This document shows, one piece after another, positions 52,915-62,522 of a stretch of DNA of 64,000 bases. The position numbers and the translations under genes were made by a program. Positions within the stretch are counted from its first letter, which is position 1, and each line of letters opens with the position of its first letter. The notes beneath the pieces are model-generated. The model saw nothing but the letters and a program-made list of their open reading frames with translations. It was not told the DNA's origin and searched no databases. This stretch comes from CALISC01 sp963542545 (GTDB lineage: Bacteria; Bacillota_I; Bacilli_A; Acholeplasmatales; Acholeplasmataceae): contig CAUTWO010000002.1 of assembly GCA_963542545.1 (NCBI GenBank), positions 62,001-126,000 on the forward strand, given 5' to 3'.

Positions 52915-55104
52915 ATGATTGAAACAAAATTCGCTGAACTATATCATAACTTAATTAACACAATTGATACATACATAAAAAACCCAGACAGTTTAAAGTT
53001 AATTGAAAGGGCTTTTTTAGTCGGCGAAAAATATCACGACAATCAGTTTAGAAAAAATGGAGACCCATATTTTACCCATCCAATCGCAGTTACTCAGATT
53101 TTAGCAGACATGCACGCAGGTCCAGAGACCTTAGCCGCTGGTTTGCTTCACGATACCCTTGAAGACACAGACTTGCCAAAGGCGGAACTCAGCCAAATGT
53201 TTGGAACAGAAATTGCTAATCTTGTTGAAGGTGTGACTAAAATCTCTAAAGTTGAGTTTAAAACCGACACCACCCAAGTTGAATATCAGCAAAAAATGCT
53301 AATCGCAATGGCTACAGACATCAGAGTAGTTATCATAAAAATCGCAGATCGCTTGCACAACATGCGCACACTTAAGTTCCAAAAGCCAGAGCGCCAAGCC
53401 GCGATTGCCAAAGAAACCCTAGATATCTACGCCCCGCTTGCTCATCGCCTTGGTATGTTTAGAATTAAAGCAGAACTTGAAGACATAGCACTGAAATACA
53501 CCGACAACGACACATATAAGTACATCTCATCGCTTCTTAACAACACCAAAGATCAACGCGAAAAGGAAATAAATCAAATAATTGCTGCGACTACCGAAGT
53601 TTTAACTAAAAACACCGATATCAAGTTTGAAATCAAAGGCCGCATTAAAAATATCTACAGTATTTATAAAAAACTAGTTATCTTAAAAAAAGACTTTGAA
53701 GATATCTACGACCTTTTGGCGGTTCGTATAATTGTTCCAACTGTTGCAGATTGTTATTCGGTTCTAGGCTTAATTCACGCGAACTTCACACCAATTCCAA
53801 AGCGCTTTAAAGACTACATTGCTATGCCTAAACCCAACTTATATCAGTCTCTACATACAACCGTGCTTTTTTCAATGGGTCAACTTTTTGAAGTGCAAAT
53901 TAGAACTTTTGAAATGGACGAAGTCGCAGAACTTGGAATCGCTGCTCACTGGGCATACAAAGAAAACAAAGTCTACTCAAAAGAACGTGAGCAATTTGAG
54001 TTAGCCGAAAAACTTAAATGGTACGCGGATCTACTTAAAATTTCAAAAGACTCAGACGAAACTAAAAAAGAAGCCGCTGAGTTCGTTGAAAACATTAAAC
54101 AAGACATTTTAAACGCCAATGTCTACGTCTTTACTCCAGACCGCAAGGTAATTGAACTGCCAAACGGTTCTACGCCAATTGACTTTGCATACGCAATTCA
54201 CACTCAAGTTGGCACTACTATGGTCGGGGCTACTATTAACAACAAAATGTCGCCAATTGACACTAAGTTAAAAACTGGCGATATTGTGTCTATTAAAACC
54301 GCGAAGAACGCAATTCCGTCAATTGACTGGCTAAAAATTGCTAAATCTTCGCGTGCGAGAACCAAAATTAAGAACTTCTTAAACACCTATTACCGAGATG
54401 AACTGATAAAATCCGGCAAGGAAGAATTAGAACGAGAACTCGTTAAAGCCAAAATTACTGACTTTACGCTGGATATGGACTTTGTTGAAAAGAATTTTGA
54501 AAAGCAAAGTTTCCAAACTTTAGATGACTTTTACTTTGAAATTGGCAAGAACTTGCTTTCTCCCAAAACAGTAATTGCCAAAATTAACGGAACAGAACTA
54601 ACTAAAGAAGGTGCCCTTGAAGCCCAACTTAAAAAAGCCGCCAGAGGTCTGGAAGCGGCTTCCAGCACTGGTGTAATTGTTGAAGGTTTAAACAAACCAC
54701 AAGTTAAGTTAGCACTTTGTTGCAATCCGGTTTATGACGATGAAATCAAAGGTTATGTTTCTAAAAACTCAGGTATAGTTGTTCATTTAAAAGATTGTGT
54801 GAACTTAAAAACTTTAGATCAAAACAGAGAAATCCAGGTGTTTTGGGGAAAATCACCAAACCGTCGTTTTGCGGCCTGGTTGAGATTAAAAGTCCAAAAC
54901 ACAACTACCATGATGTCTGAAATTGTGTCGCTTATCAACTCAACTTCTACCTCTATTGCTGAGTTTCAAACAGTGCAAGCAAACTCTTTAACTCAAGTTT
55001 ACAAAATTAAAATCGGGGTTAAAGACGCCCATGAACTTAATTTAATAATTTTGAACTTAAAAAAACTAAGCGGAGTTTTTCAAGTTGAAAGGTTTGTCAA
55101 ATAA
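52915..55104 (+). CDS. rel: Bifunctional (p)ppGpp synthetase/hydrolase Rel
   Basis: Stringent-response enzyme of 729 residues. HD hydrolase (GLLHDTLEDT; IKIADRLHNMRTL), synthetase (RIKNIYSIYKKL, DLLAVRIIV, YQSLHTTV), TGS (YVFTPDRKVIELPNGSTPIDFAYAIHTQVG), a Cys-containing region (LALCCNPVYDD) and a C-terminal ACT domain. The hydrolase residues look intact, so it is probably bifunctional. The dtd ATG overlaps its stop. Confidence 0.96.
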   Translation: MIETKFAELYHNLINTIDTYIKNPDSLKLIERAFLVGEKYHDNQFRKNGDPYFTHPIAVTQILADMHAGPETLAAGLLHDTLEDTDLPKAELSQMFGTEIANLVEGVTKISKVEFKTDTTQVEYQQKMLIAMATDIRVVIIKIADRLHNMRTLKFQKPERQAAIAKETLDIYAPLAHRLGMFRIKAELEDIALKYTDNDTYKYISSLLNNTKDQREKEINQIIAATTEVLTKNTDIKFEIKGRIKNIYSIYKKLVILKKDFEDIYDLLAVRIIVPTVADCYSVLGLIHANFTPIPKRFKDYIAMPKPNLYQSLHTTVLFSMGQLFEVQIRTFEMDEVAELGIAAHWAYKENKVYSKEREQFELAEKLKWYADLLKISKDSDETKKEAAEFVENIKQDILNANVYVFTPDRKVIELPNGSTPIDFAYAIHTQVGTTMVGATINNKMSPIDTKLKTGDIVSIKTAKNAIPSIDWLKIAKSSRARTKIKNFLNTYYRDELIKSGKEELERELVKAKITDFTLDMDFVEKNFEKQSFQTLDDFYFEIGKNLLSPKTVIAKINGTELTKEGALEAQLKKAARGLEAASSTGVIVEGLNKPQVKLALCCNPVYDDEIKGYVSKNSGIVVHLKDCVNLKTLDQNREIQVFWGKSPNRRFAAWLRLKVQNTTTMMSEIVSLINSTSTSIAEFQTVQANSLTQVYKIKIGVKDAHELNLIILNLKKLSGVFQVERFVK

Positions 55105-55538
55105 TGCGCGCACTAATTCAAAGGGTAAAATCTGCTGAATGCGCGGTTGAAGGTCAGGTTATTTCTAAAATCAGCAAAGGTTTACTTGTTTTTGTTGGTT
55201 TTTGCCTGACTGATACTAAAGAAAATGTTTCAAAAATGTGCAGTAAGTTAAAGAAACTCCGCATTTTTGAAGACAATTTTGGTAAAACTAATTTAAGTTT
55301 AAAAGAAGTTGACGCTGAACTAATGATAATTTCTCAGTTCACTCTATACGCAGATGCAAACAACTCCAACAGACCTTCGTTTACAAACGCTCTTGACTTT
55401 AAAGATGCTGAGAAACTTTATCTAGAAACGCTTAATAATTTAAGTCAAGATTTTAACACCCAAGCAGGTAGTTTTGGTGCAGATATGCAAATAACTTTGA
55501 CAAACTCAGGTCCGTTTACTCTCTTGCTTGAAAACTAG
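55104..55538 (+). CDS. dtd: D-aminoacyl-tRNA deacylase
   Basis: 144 residues. It removes D-amino acids, and glycine mischarged on tRNA-Ala. MRALIQRVKSAECAVEG, ISQFTLYAD and the C-terminal NSGPFTLLLE with GSFGADMQI are the family motifs. It overlaps rel by 1 nt and is followed by hisS after 12 nt, as in many Firmicutes. Confidence 0.94.
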   Translation: MRALIQRVKSAECAVEGQVISKISKGLLVFVGFCLTDTKENVSKMCSKLKKLRIFEDNFGKTNLSLKEVDAELMIISQFTLYADANNSNRPSFTNALDFKDAEKLYLETLNNLSQDFNTQAGSFGADMQITLTNSGPFTLLLEN

Positions 55539-55550
55539 AAAGGAAAAAAT

Positions 55551-56813
55551 ATGAATAAACCTAAAGGAACTTATGATTTATTTGGTGAGGCTGCGAAACT
55601 ACACCAGGCTGTGTATTTAGTTTTAAAGAAAAACGCCGAGGCCGTGGGCTGCGCTTATTTAGAGACGCCTGTTTTTGAAGACTCAAAACTTTTTCACCGA
55701 GCAAACGAAACTGCTGACATGGTCAAAAAAGAAACTTATGATTTCAAAGACAAAGGAGACCGTGCAATCACGCTTAGACCTGAAATGACCGCACCTGCTG
55801 CTCGTGCCTACATTGAAAATAAACTATACGCAACTAAACAAACCAAATACTACTATTTTGGTAAAGCCTACCGCTATGAACGCCCGCAAAAAGGTCGTTT
55901 CCGTGAGTTTTTTCAGTTTGGAGTTGAAAACTTCACACCAAAGTCAGTAGTTGCCGACACCGAAGTTTTTATATTGATTTCCCAAATTTTGTCGGACTTA
56001 AAAATTAAGAACTACAAAATTCATTTAAACTGTTTGGGTGGTGAGAAAACTAAAAAAACTTATGCTGATGCTCTAAAAGCTTATTTTTCTCCAAATTTAG
56101 ATAAACTTTGTACAGACTGTCAAACTAGAGTTCACGAGAATACCTTAAGAGTACTTGACTGCAAGGTTTGTGCTAACTCTGATTTGTTTCTAAAAACCCC
56201 TAAAGTTTACGATATTTTGCCAGAAGATGAAAAAAAATACTTTGACCAAATAATTCAAAACTTAAGTAAACTTAAAATTAACGCCGAAGTTAATCATAAG
56301 TTAGTCAGAGGAATTGACTACTATACAGGTCTTGTTTTTGAAGTTAAGGCTGAGTTTGCAGACCTTGGCAATGCAGCAACTATTTGCGGGGGTGGTAGAT
56401 ACGACAACTTAGTTGACGAACTAGGCGGTCCTCAAACCGGCGCTCTTGGCTTTGCGTTTGGTTTTGAAAGACTTTTAGAAGTCGCTAGTTTATCTGGCTT
56501 TTTAGCCAAAGAAACTGGTCCTGATTTTTTTATTATCAATGCGTGCACAGATTCTTTTTATGCCCTTAGCATCCTAAAAGAGTTAAGGACTTTGGGCTAC
56601 AGCGGACAAATTAGCTACGAAAATAAAAAAATCTCTGCGCTTTTAAAACAGGCTTATTTAACTAACCCTAAATATATTTTGACAATTGGCGAACAAGAGC
56701 GAGACACGGAAAGTATTTTTTGTCAAAACGCTGAATCTAAAGAAACCGTTATCTTTGATTCAAACAAACTTGCTAAGTTTGCAAAGGAGAATATACATGA
56801 AAGTAAAAACTAA
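55551..56813 (+). CDS. hisS: Histidyl-tRNA synthetase
   Basis: Class II synthetase of 420 residues: KGTYDLFGEAAKLHQ, ITLRPEMTAPAAR, YRYERPQKGRFREFFQFGVE, the HisRS signature LVRGIDYYTGLVFEV and GGGRYDNLV. GAAAGGAAAA precedes the ATG. It overlaps aspS by 17 nt. No T-box leader is visible. Confidence 0.97.
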   Translation: MNKPKGTYDLFGEAAKLHQAVYLVLKKNAEAVGCAYLETPVFEDSKLFHRANETADMVKKETYDFKDKGDRAITLRPEMTAPAARAYIENKLYATKQTKYYYFGKAYRYERPQKGRFREFFQFGVENFTPKSVVADTEVFILISQILSDLKIKNYKIHLNCLGGEKTKKTYADALKAYFSPNLDKLCTDCQTRVHENTLRVLDCKVCANSDLFLKTPKVYDILPEDEKKYFDQIIQNLSKLKINAEVNHKLVRGIDYYTGLVFEVKAEFADLGNAATICGGGRYDNLVDELGGPQTGALGFAFGFERLLEVASLSGFLAKETGPDFFIINACTDSFYALSILKELRTLGYSGQISYENKKISALLKQAYLTNPKYILTIGEQERDTESIFCQNAESKETVIFDSNKLAKFAKENIHESKN

Positions 56814-58509
56814 CCAAATTCAGGAAAAACTAATCGGAAAATCACTTAGTGTTGCTGGCTGGGTTGCTAAAAAACGTAATTTAGGTGGCCTAATTTTCGT
56901 TGACCTTCGCGACCGCTATGGTTTGCTTCAATTGATTGTCAGACCAGAAAATCCAATTTACGAAGTTGCCGAGACTCTTAGAAACGAGTTTGTAATTGAA
57001 GCAACTGGCACTTTAGCCCTTCGTGAATCTGAAAACAAAAATCTAGAAACTGGACGCTTTGAACTTGAAGTTAATACTTTAAAAATTCTAAGTACTGCCA
57101 AAACTCCACCGCTAATCGTGGCAGATAAAACAGATGCTCTTGAAGATGTGCGTTTAAAATACCGATATCTTGACCTGCGCAGACCTGTACAAAAATCATA
57201 CATTTTAAAAAGAGCAGAAATCGTGCGCTCGGTTAGAAAATCCCTTGAGGCTATGGATTTTGTGGAAATTGACACGCCAATTTTAGCAAAATCTACCCCA
57301 GAAGGAGCACGAGACTATTTAGTGCCAAGTAGACTTTATCATGGCCAGTTTTTTGCGCTTCCTCAATCTCCGCAAATCTATAAACAACTTTTAATGGTTG
57401 CAGGTTTTGAAAAGTACTATCAAATTGCTAAGTGTTTCCGTGATGAGGACTTGCGTGCAGACCGTCAGCCTGAGTTTACTCAAATTGACATCGAGGCTTC
57501 TTTTGTTGACGAAAAACAAATCATGCAAATGGTTGAAAAGATGTTTAGAAAACTCTTTAAAGATGTACTTAACTTTGATTTACCACGCAAATTCCCAGTT
57601 ATAAAGTTTAAAGATGCAATTGCTAAGTATGGTTCAGATAAACCAGACTTAAGATACGACTTAGAAATTACTGACTTTGCTTGGCTAAAAGCAGCGGGTT
57701 CATCATTTATTAACTCATTTAAATCTATTCGCGGTATTCGTTTTCAAGCAAACGATAAGTTTACACGCAAAGTTTTAGATGAACTTAGTGTTCTGGCCTT
57801 AAAAAACTCACTTGCAAAAACTGCATTTTTAAAAGTAGCAGACGGCAAAGTAAGCGGATCTTTAGCAAAAGAACTAACAGATAAAGAAATTGAAAAACTA
57901 AACCTACAACCAGGTGAAATTATTTTTCTTGGACTTGGCGAATACGAAAAAGTCTCAAAGGGTTTAGGAGCAGTTCGTGTGCAAATTGCTAACTTACTTG
58001 AGTTAGTTAAACCAAACGACTTTAAAGTCCTTTGGGTAACTGACTTTCCATTATTTGAAGTAAATCCTGAGACCAAAGCCCTTGAGTCAATGCACCATGC
58101 TTTTACTCAGCCTAAAAACCCTGAGATGCTTAAGAAAAATCCTAAAAAATGTTTAGCTAGACATTATGACTTAGTGCTAAATGGATACGAACTTGGCTCT
58201 GGCTCAATTCGTGTTCATGACTCTAATCTACAGGCTGAAATCTTTAAAACAATTGGTCTTAGCGACGAAGACATCAAACAAAAGTTTGGTTTCTTAATTG
58301 AGGCTTTCCAATACGGAACTCCTCCGCACGGTGGAATTGGTCTTGGTCTAGATAGGATTGTCATGATTATGTGTAATACAACTAATATCAAAGATATTGT
58401 GGCGTTCCCGAAAACTCAGTCTGCTCGTGACTTAATGAACGATTCGCCAAATTCTGTTTGGGACACACAACTAGAAGAACTTGGAATTGCTGTTAAGGAG
58501 CAAGAATAA
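56797..58509 (+). CDS. aspS: Aspartyl-tRNA synthetase, bacterial type
   Basis: 570 residues. N-terminal OB fold (VAGWVAKKRNLGGLIFVDLRDR), motif 2 CFRDEDLRADRQPEFTQID, the bacterial GAD insert and motif 3 GIGLGLDRIVM. AAGGAG lies before the ATG at 56797; a longer frame reaches back into hisS but lacks support. comEB starts on its stop codon. Whether it also charges tRNA-Asn cannot be told by eye. Confidence 0.97.
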   Translation: MKVKTNQIQEKLIGKSLSVAGWVAKKRNLGGLIFVDLRDRYGLLQLIVRPENPIYEVAETLRNEFVIEATGTLALRESENKNLETGRFELEVNTLKILSTAKTPPLIVADKTDALEDVRLKYRYLDLRRPVQKSYILKRAEIVRSVRKSLEAMDFVEIDTPILAKSTPEGARDYLVPSRLYHGQFFALPQSPQIYKQLLMVAGFEKYYQIAKCFRDEDLRADRQPEFTQIDIEASFVDEKQIMQMVEKMFRKLFKDVLNFDLPRKFPVIKFKDAIAKYGSDKPDLRYDLEITDFAWLKAAGSSFINSFKSIRGIRFQANDKFTRKVLDELSVLALKNSLAKTAFLKVADGKVSGSLAKELTDKEIEKLNLQPGEIIFLGLGEYEKVSKGLGAVRVQIANLLELVKPNDFKVLWVTDFPLFEVNPETKALESMHHAFTQPKNPEMLKKNPKKCLARHYDLVLNGYELGSGSIRVHDSNLQAEIFKTIGLSDEDIKQKFGFLIEAFQYGTPPHGGIGLGLDRIVMIMCNTTNIKDIVAFPKTQSARDLMNDSPNSVWDTQLEELGIAVKEQE

Positions 58510-58970
58510 TGAAACGCGAAAACTTTATTTCTTGGGATGAGTATTTTATGGGGATTGCTAAACTGTCTGCAAAACGCTCAAAAGACCCCAATACCCAAGT
58601 TGGCGCTTGCATAGTTAATGCAGATAAACGAATTGTTGGAATTGGCTACAACGGTTTTCCGCGTGGAATTTCTGACGATAATTTTCCGTGGGAACGCTCA
58701 GGTTCTTATGAAAACACTAAGTATCCTTATGTTGTGCACGCCGAGATGAATGCAATTTTTAACTCAATTACCGCAGTTAAAGACTGCGTAGTTTATGTTA
58801 ACTACTTTCCGTGCTCTGAGTGTATGAAGCATTTGGTTCAAGCCGGAATTAAAAAAGTAATTTACGAACAGATGTATATGCCGGACTCTCCACAAACCGC
58901 TGCTTCTAAAAAAATGGCGGAAGCAGTTGGTATTGAAGTTCAACATTTTGTATTAAATGAAGAGAAGTAA
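58509..58970 (+). CDS. comEB: Deoxycytidylate deaminase (ComEB-like)
   Basis: Converts dCMP to dUMP for thymidylate synthesis. 153 residues with the zinc site HAEMNAI and CSECMKH, plus DPNTQVGACIV and GYNGFPRG. It overlaps aspS by 1 nt and the LspA fusion by 14 nt. It complements dut as a dUMP source. Confidence 0.94.
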   Translation: MKRENFISWDEYFMGIAKLSAKRSKDPNTQVGACIVNADKRIVGIGYNGFPRGISDDNFPWERSGSYENTKYPYVVHAEMNAIFNSITAVKDCVVYVNYFPCSECMKHLVQAGIKKVIYEQMYMPDSPQTAASKKMAEAVGIEVQHFVLNEEK

Positions 58971-60471
58971 ATTACTTAGCAACTTAACCATTCCTTTAGT
59001 TTCACTTGGTTTTTTGTTAAGTGTTGTGGCTTTTGACTTAATTTCTAAAGCCATAGTTGCAGCTAACTTACCACTTGGCGAAAGCAAAACTATCATTCCT
59101 TATTTACTTGAGTTTTCGCACATCAAAAACAGAGGTGCTGCCTACGGTTCATTTAGCCAAAGCAGGGTTTTTTTAGTGATAATTACTTTACTTGGCTTAG
59201 CTACTTTACTGGTTGCTCAGTCTTATTTTATCTACAAAAAAAATAAAATAATGGCAGCCTTTATCTTACCGATGCTCACAGGTGGAGCACTTGGCAATGC
59301 GTTCGAACGTATTTTTTTGCCAGAAGGAGTTACTGACTTTATAGTTTTTCCCTTCATTCAAGGCAAACTGGCGTTTAACTGTAATGTCGCTGATATTTTT
59401 ATTAGCATTGGTTTTTTAGCACTAGTTGTTTATTTAATTGTTTATTCAGTTAAAAAAGCAAAAACTAACCCAAATAAAAATTATAAAAAACTAATTAAAA
59501 ACACCGACAAAGTAAACGAAAGTAAAGACAATGGCTATCTTTTGACTGGCAGCGGTGAACAAAGCGATGTTTTACTTACAAAAATTAGTGAGACAAACAA
59601 GAGAGCAGAAGCACTTTTAAAACATTTTGACCCTAAAACTAAGCACACTATTTTTATAGACTTAGACGGTACGCTACTTGAAAAACGTTCAGATTACTCT
59701 GAATTTACGAAAAAGACTTTGCTCAAAGTTGAAAAAAATGGACATACGGTGATTTTAGCATCAGGTAGACCAAAGGTTGGTGTTGACTATATTTATAAAA
59801 ACTTAGCGCTTAAGTCAAAATATATAATCGCTGACAACGGGGCTACTTTAATTGATATGCATACAGGTAAAACTGTGTTTAGAAACTACATTAAGCCTGA
59901 ACTGTTTTTGAGTTTAGTTGATAGAAACGCAAATATAGTTGAAAGTTACTTATTTAATGTAGACAATTTATGTTATGTCTACAATTATGACGACCGACTG
60001 GCAAGATTTTCTTTTTTTGCTGGTCAATCTGAGGTTAAAATTATTGAAATTACCAAGGAAGTTAGTGGTTCTTTACCAGATTTTCCAGGAGCGCTAGTAC
60101 TTTTAAAGCCAGACACTGCCAAGATTTTTGAAGAAAACGTTTCCAAAAACTTTGCTAGTCTTGGATTTAGATATTACTTTGATGTTTTTACAGAAAACGG
60201 TAATTTCCCGCTTTATGAAGTTCACATCAAAGGACAAAGCAAAGCAATTTCAATATTGGAACTCGCAAAATCAAAAGATTTTGATTTAAACCACACGATT
60301 GCTTTTGGCGACAATGTTAACGATGTTGAGATGCTTGATTTAGTAAAATATGGTGTTGCTATGCGAAATAGTCGCGAAGTGCTGTACCCACACGCCAAGT
60401 TATTTACTGAGCACACTAACAAAGAAGACGGAGTTGCTAAGTGTTTAGCTGATATCTTTAAATTAACTTAA
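58957..60471 (+). CDS. lspA: Signal peptidase II (LspA) fused to a Cof-type HAD phosphatase
   Basis: One frame of 504 residues joins two complete domains. Residues about 1-170 are LspA: four membrane helices, KNRGAAYGSF, GGALGNAFERI, the catalytic Asp of GVTDFIVF and of FNCNVADIFIS. It cleaves lipoprotein signal peptides in the membrane. After a polar linker (about 170-225) comes a HAD phosphatase of the Cof group: IDLDGTLLEK, ILASGRPK, the Lys of KGQSKAISIL and FGDNVNDVEML. The phosphatase should face the cytoplasm, since LspA ends with a helix and a basic KKAK stretch. The fusion is seen directly; a shared function is unknown. The window encodes several lipoprotein substrates. Confidence 0.92.
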   Translation: MKRSKLLSNLTIPLVSLGFLLSVVAFDLISKAIVAANLPLGESKTIIPYLLEFSHIKNRGAAYGSFSQSRVFLVIITLLGLATLLVAQSYFIYKKNKIMAAFILPMLTGGALGNAFERIFLPEGVTDFIVFPFIQGKLAFNCNVADIFISIGFLALVVYLIVYSVKKAKTNPNKNYKKLIKNTDKVNESKDNGYLLTGSGEQSDVLLTKISETNKRAEALLKHFDPKTKHTIFIDLDGTLLEKRSDYSEFTKKTLLKVEKNGHTVILASGRPKVGVDYIYKNLALKSKYIIADNGATLIDMHTGKTVFRNYIKPELFLSLVDRNANIVESYLFNVDNLCYVYNYDDRLARFSFFAGQSEVKIIEITKEVSGSLPDFPGALVLLKPDTAKIFEENVSKNFASLGFRYYFDVFTENGNFPLYEVHIKGQSKAISILELAKSKDFDLNHTIAFGDNVNDVEMLDLVKYGVAMRNSREVLYPHAKLFTEHTNKEDGVAKCLADIFKLT

Positions 60472-60525
60472 AAAAATTGAAACTAACAAATTTAGATTAG
60501 AATTAACTAATCGCTGAGGATAAAA

Positions 60526-62496
60526 ATGAAAAAAATTAGTCAAAATAAATTATATTTATATTTTAGTATTTTAGTCATTATAGTTGCTATTTTGGCAATT
60601 ATTTTAGGAACAGTTTTTGGCATAAAAAGTAAAAATGCCCGAACTGTCAGTCATGTTGAAATTACTTTTCACTCAAAAACAGGAAAAGAAATAGCTAAAA
60701 GAAAGTTCAAATTAGATGAAAAAATTAGTGTATCTTTTTCAAACAAAGAACTTGAACTCGCGAAAAACGAAGAATTTCTTGGTTGGTCAAATATTCAAAA
60801 TAGCAAAACATATATAGCTGAACTTAAAGCCAAAAAAGAATACACTAAACTGTATCCAGTTTTTAAAAACAATGCAGAAAATTCTTTAGTCAGCTACAAG
60901 GTAGTTCATTTACTTGAAAAGCAAGGAAAAGAAGGTTCACTTGACAACACTTACGAAAGAATTGAAGAAATAAAAACTAACCAAAATGTCAAAGGTGGCG
61001 CTGTTTACCAAGATTATACTAATCTTGACACTCAACTTTATGAAAAAGACACTACTCATCCTGACAATAAATTAACAGCAAAACTTGTCGCTGGCGACAA
61101 CACAATAGAGGTTCGCCAATACTATAAATTAAAAGAAATCACAGTTAATTTTAAGAAAAGCGATGGCATTGCTGCCTTGACTTTTGAAACACTAAAAGTT
61201 AAAAAAACCAGAAGTATCACTTTACCTGACTACACCCTTAAAGACACTCACAATTTCCTTGGTTGGGCTTATGCTCCAGATGGTGCTGTGCAAACTGAGT
61301 TGGTTGTCGCAAAAGACACAGAAAGTTTAGAATTACATGCTAGAACTGAATATCAAGACAGAGAAATCACTTACACTGTAAAAAAAGAGAACACTGATGG
61401 TACTTTTGTGGAAAAAATGATAAGTAAGAGCGGCAAAATTGCGTCTACTCATACAGTTAAGTACGCAAACCCTGACGCATCTGTTTATCAAAAACCAGTT
61501 TTTAGTGTTGAAAAATTTACAGTTAATGCAGATAAAACTCAAAATAAAGTAACTATTACTATACTTAGAAGAGTTTACAAAATTACCTTTGAAGTTAAAA
61601 ACCATATAAGTTCTTTTACTGAAAGAATAATCAGACACGGTGCTGCAATAGGTGCGATTGACGAAAGTCAGTTTGCAGCGCAAGGTCTTGGTATTAGAAA
61701 AGCAGAACTAGATGGTCAAGAAAAAACTAAGAGAGAAATTGAAAATTACTTAGTTCAAAAAAATCATAAAGTAACTTTGCATATTGGCAAACTTACTAAG
61801 AAGTTTGGCGCATACCCACAAACAAAAGTTGACAATCCTGCTGGTATTCAGCATATAAAAGACGAAACACACGTACTTAAGTTTAACTCAAAAGCTAAAG
61901 ATTACACTATGCAGTTTACTCGCAGTTATTGGCAAGACAGTGCAGGCAATGAATACGAAAAATACAACAACCAATACTTTAAAATAGAACCTGTTGATTT
62001 TGTTAAAATTCCTAAACTAAATACTTGGTTCACCGAAAAAATTATTGACTTTTCACCATTCAACATTTATTACACTGGTTATCCCGACAACGCAAAACCA
62101 GAACATTCTATTTTTAAAGCAATGGTTCAGGATATCGTAAAAGTACTTGGCGGAGAAGTTTATATGCCAACTTATGATACTGGGGATTTTAGTGTCAAAC
62201 CTGCTTTAGACGCTAGTTTATATTCTCAGTTAAAAAAAGAATCTACTGATTACGCGAAAGCAATTTTAGGTAGTTACTCTGGCGAGTATGCTGGTAATTA
62301 TCGTGGTGTTAACTTAAAGCCTTTTGTAGAATCCGGTCATCGCATGCCTTATTACCACAGTAGTTTCCATCAGTACTGGTGGCTTGGCACACAGTATCCC
62401 AACTCTGAACCGTACGCGCGCAGCATCATCCTTAATGGTAGACTTGACTGGCACGATGTGTACCACGTTTTGGGTGTAGTAGTGTGCATTAGGTAA
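60526..62496 (+). CDS. Surface protein with InlB-like repeats and a C-terminal DUF6273/lectin-like domain
   Basis: 656 residues. A signal anchor at about 10-33 (YFSILVIIVAILAIILGTVFG) is followed by several repeats of about 70 residues with the InlB B-repeat pattern (ITFHSKTGK...FLGW..., LTFETLKVKKT...FLGWAYAPDG). The last 230 residues change character: FGAYPQTKV, YFKIEPVDF, QYWWLGTQYPNS and VLGVVVCIR, resembling DUF6273-like domains of formylglycine-enzyme or lectin fold. No LPXTG is present. GAGG precedes the ATG. Likely membrane-anchored and exposed; the ligand is unknown. The next gene is a paralogue sharing the first 75 or so residues. Confidence 0.8.
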   Translation: MKKISQNKLYLYFSILVIIVAILAIILGTVFGIKSKNARTVSHVEITFHSKTGKEIAKRKFKLDEKISVSFSNKELELAKNEEFLGWSNIQNSKTYIAELKAKKEYTKLYPVFKNNAENSLVSYKVVHLLEKQGKEGSLDNTYERIEEIKTNQNVKGGAVYQDYTNLDTQLYEKDTTHPDNKLTAKLVAGDNTIEVRQYYKLKEITVNFKKSDGIAALTFETLKVKKTRSITLPDYTLKDTHNFLGWAYAPDGAVQTELVVAKDTESLELHARTEYQDREITYTVKKENTDGTFVEKMISKSGKIASTHTVKYANPDASVYQKPVFSVEKFTVNADKTQNKVTITILRRVYKITFEVKNHISSFTERIIRHGAAIGAIDESQFAAQGLGIRKAELDGQEKTKREIENYLVQKNHKVTLHIGKLTKKFGAYPQTKVDNPAGIQHIKDETHVLKFNSKAKDYTMQFTRSYWQDSAGNEYEKYNNQYFKIEPVDFVKIPKLNTWFTEKIIDFSPFNIYYTGYPDNAKPEHSIFKAMVQDIVKVLGGEVYMPTYDTGDFSVKPALDASLYSQLKKESTDYAKAILGSYSGEYAGNYRGVNLKPFVESGHRMPYYHSSFHQYWWLGTQYPNSEPYARSIILNGRLDWHDVYHVLGVVVCIR

Positions 62497-62522
62497 ATCT
62501 AAATATTTTACAAGAGGTAAAT

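Noticed and set aside
62330..62496. Diversity-generating retroelement variable region at the end of the surface protein
   Set aside because: The lectin-like ending is suggestive, but no reverse transcriptase or template repeat is present in the window.
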